In this document: positions 14,832 to 15,023 of the stretch, piece after piece
How positions within the stretch are numbered: the first letter of the stretch is position 1
Layout: each line of letters starts with the position of its first letter
Assembly (NCBI GenBank): GCA_022361315.1
Contig: JAKSBB010000498.1
Span: 1 to 15,023, forward strand
DNA from: Desulfobacterales bacterium
Lineage (GTDB): Bacteria; Desulfobacterota; Desulfobacteria; Desulfobacterales; Desulfobacteraceae
Direction: 5' to 3'
Length of the DNA stretch: 15,023 nucleotides
Notes under the pieces: generated by a model
The model's database searches: none
Told to the model about the DNA's origin: nothing
What the model saw: the letters and a program-made list of their open reading frames with translations, nothing else
Program-made: the position numbers and the translations under genes

Positions 14832-15023
14832 TTACGCTTTGTTTCCATACCCGATCTTGCCTAACGAATCTTCGATTTCATCCAGGATGGTATAGTCATC
14901 AATGGTTGCAGGTACTTTGTACTCCTTTTTATCTGCAATGGACCGCATGGTCCCTCTCAATATCTTGCCTGATCTTGTTTTTGGTAGCCGTTTGACCACC
15001 GTGGCGGTTTTAAAGGCAGCCAC
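14832..15023 (-). CDS. Acetyl/propionyl-CoA synthetase-like AMP-forming ligase, C-terminal end (5' part outside window)
   Basis: The frame is open to the right edge and ends at the TAA at 14834-14832; the GTG at the edge is an internal valine codon. The 63 visible residues contain VKRLPKTRSGKILRGTMR, the A10 motif of AMP-forming short-chain acyl-CoA synthetases. Its lysine (codon 14966-14964) is the catalytic lysine that in Acs is switched off by acetylation. The continuation IADKKEYKVPATIDDYTILDEI resembles the propionyl-CoA synthetase (PrpE) branch more than canonical Acs, but the fragment is short. It makes acyl-CoA from a carboxylate, ATP and CoA. Its position directly upstream of the symporter on the same strand, 124 bases apart, points to a shared job in taking up and activating a short-chain acid. 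Confidence 0.85.
   Translation of the reverse strand: MAAFKTATVVKRLPKTRSGKILRGTMRSIADKKEYKVPATIDDYTILDEIEDSLGKIGYGNKA

Noticed and set aside
1..15023. CRISPR arrays, tRNA or rRNA genes, insertion sequences, phage or toxin-antitoxin genes
   Set aside because: No regularly spaced repeats, cloverleaf-like segments, transposase motifs or terminal inverted repeats were seen on either strand.

Overview
This window looks like chromosomal DNA of an anaerobic deltaproteobacterium, most likely a sulfate-reducing member of the Desulfobacterota (Desulfobacterales-like). This is inferred from the kind of receiver-kinase, the DUF748 and DUF374 proteins, the UbiD-type decarboxylase and the short-chain acyl-CoA synthetase/symporter pair; no rRNA or other marker is present to confirm it. 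Coding density is high. No tRNA, rRNA, CRISPR array, insertion sequence or phage gene is visible, and no gap between genes exceeds 300 bases.

Left part, + strand (1-5503): the 3' end of a UbiD-family decarboxylase gene, a very large DUF748/AsmA-like envelope protein, a DUF374 lysophospholipid acyltransferase-like protein, and a small two-helix membrane protein ending in a double zinc ribbon. Spacing and good ribosome binding sites fit one co-directional group with an envelope or lipid flavour.

Right part, - strand (15023 down to 5527), in transcription order: the 3' end of an acetyl/propionyl-CoA synthetase-like gene; a sodium:solute symporter; a 28-codon membrane microprotein gene with a strong ribosome binding site; a 14-bp hairpin terminator; a membrane receptor with HAMP, PAS, a kinase-like region without recognisable catalytic motifs and a DEDDh 3'-5' exonuclease; a divergent LemA-family protein; a cNMP-like/CBS/DUF294 nucleotidyltransferase-like protein whose start overlaps the LemA stop; endonuclease IV (nfo); and, behind its own sigma-70-like promoter, a receiver plus histidine-kinase-like protein in which the phosphoacceptor histidine is aspartate.

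The most interesting unit is about 8103-15023. A short-chain carboxylate uptake and activation module (symporter, microprotein, CoA ligase) is joined to a signalling set: receptor-exonuclease, LemA-like protein and DUF294 protein. The output of this set cannot be ordinary two-component phosphotransfer, because no intact histidine kinase or response regulator lies within it. An exonuclease and a nucleotidyltransferase-like enzyme in one operon suggest nucleotide-based or RNA/DNA-end signalling that controls transport. That is inference; the domain layout is read directly from the sequence.
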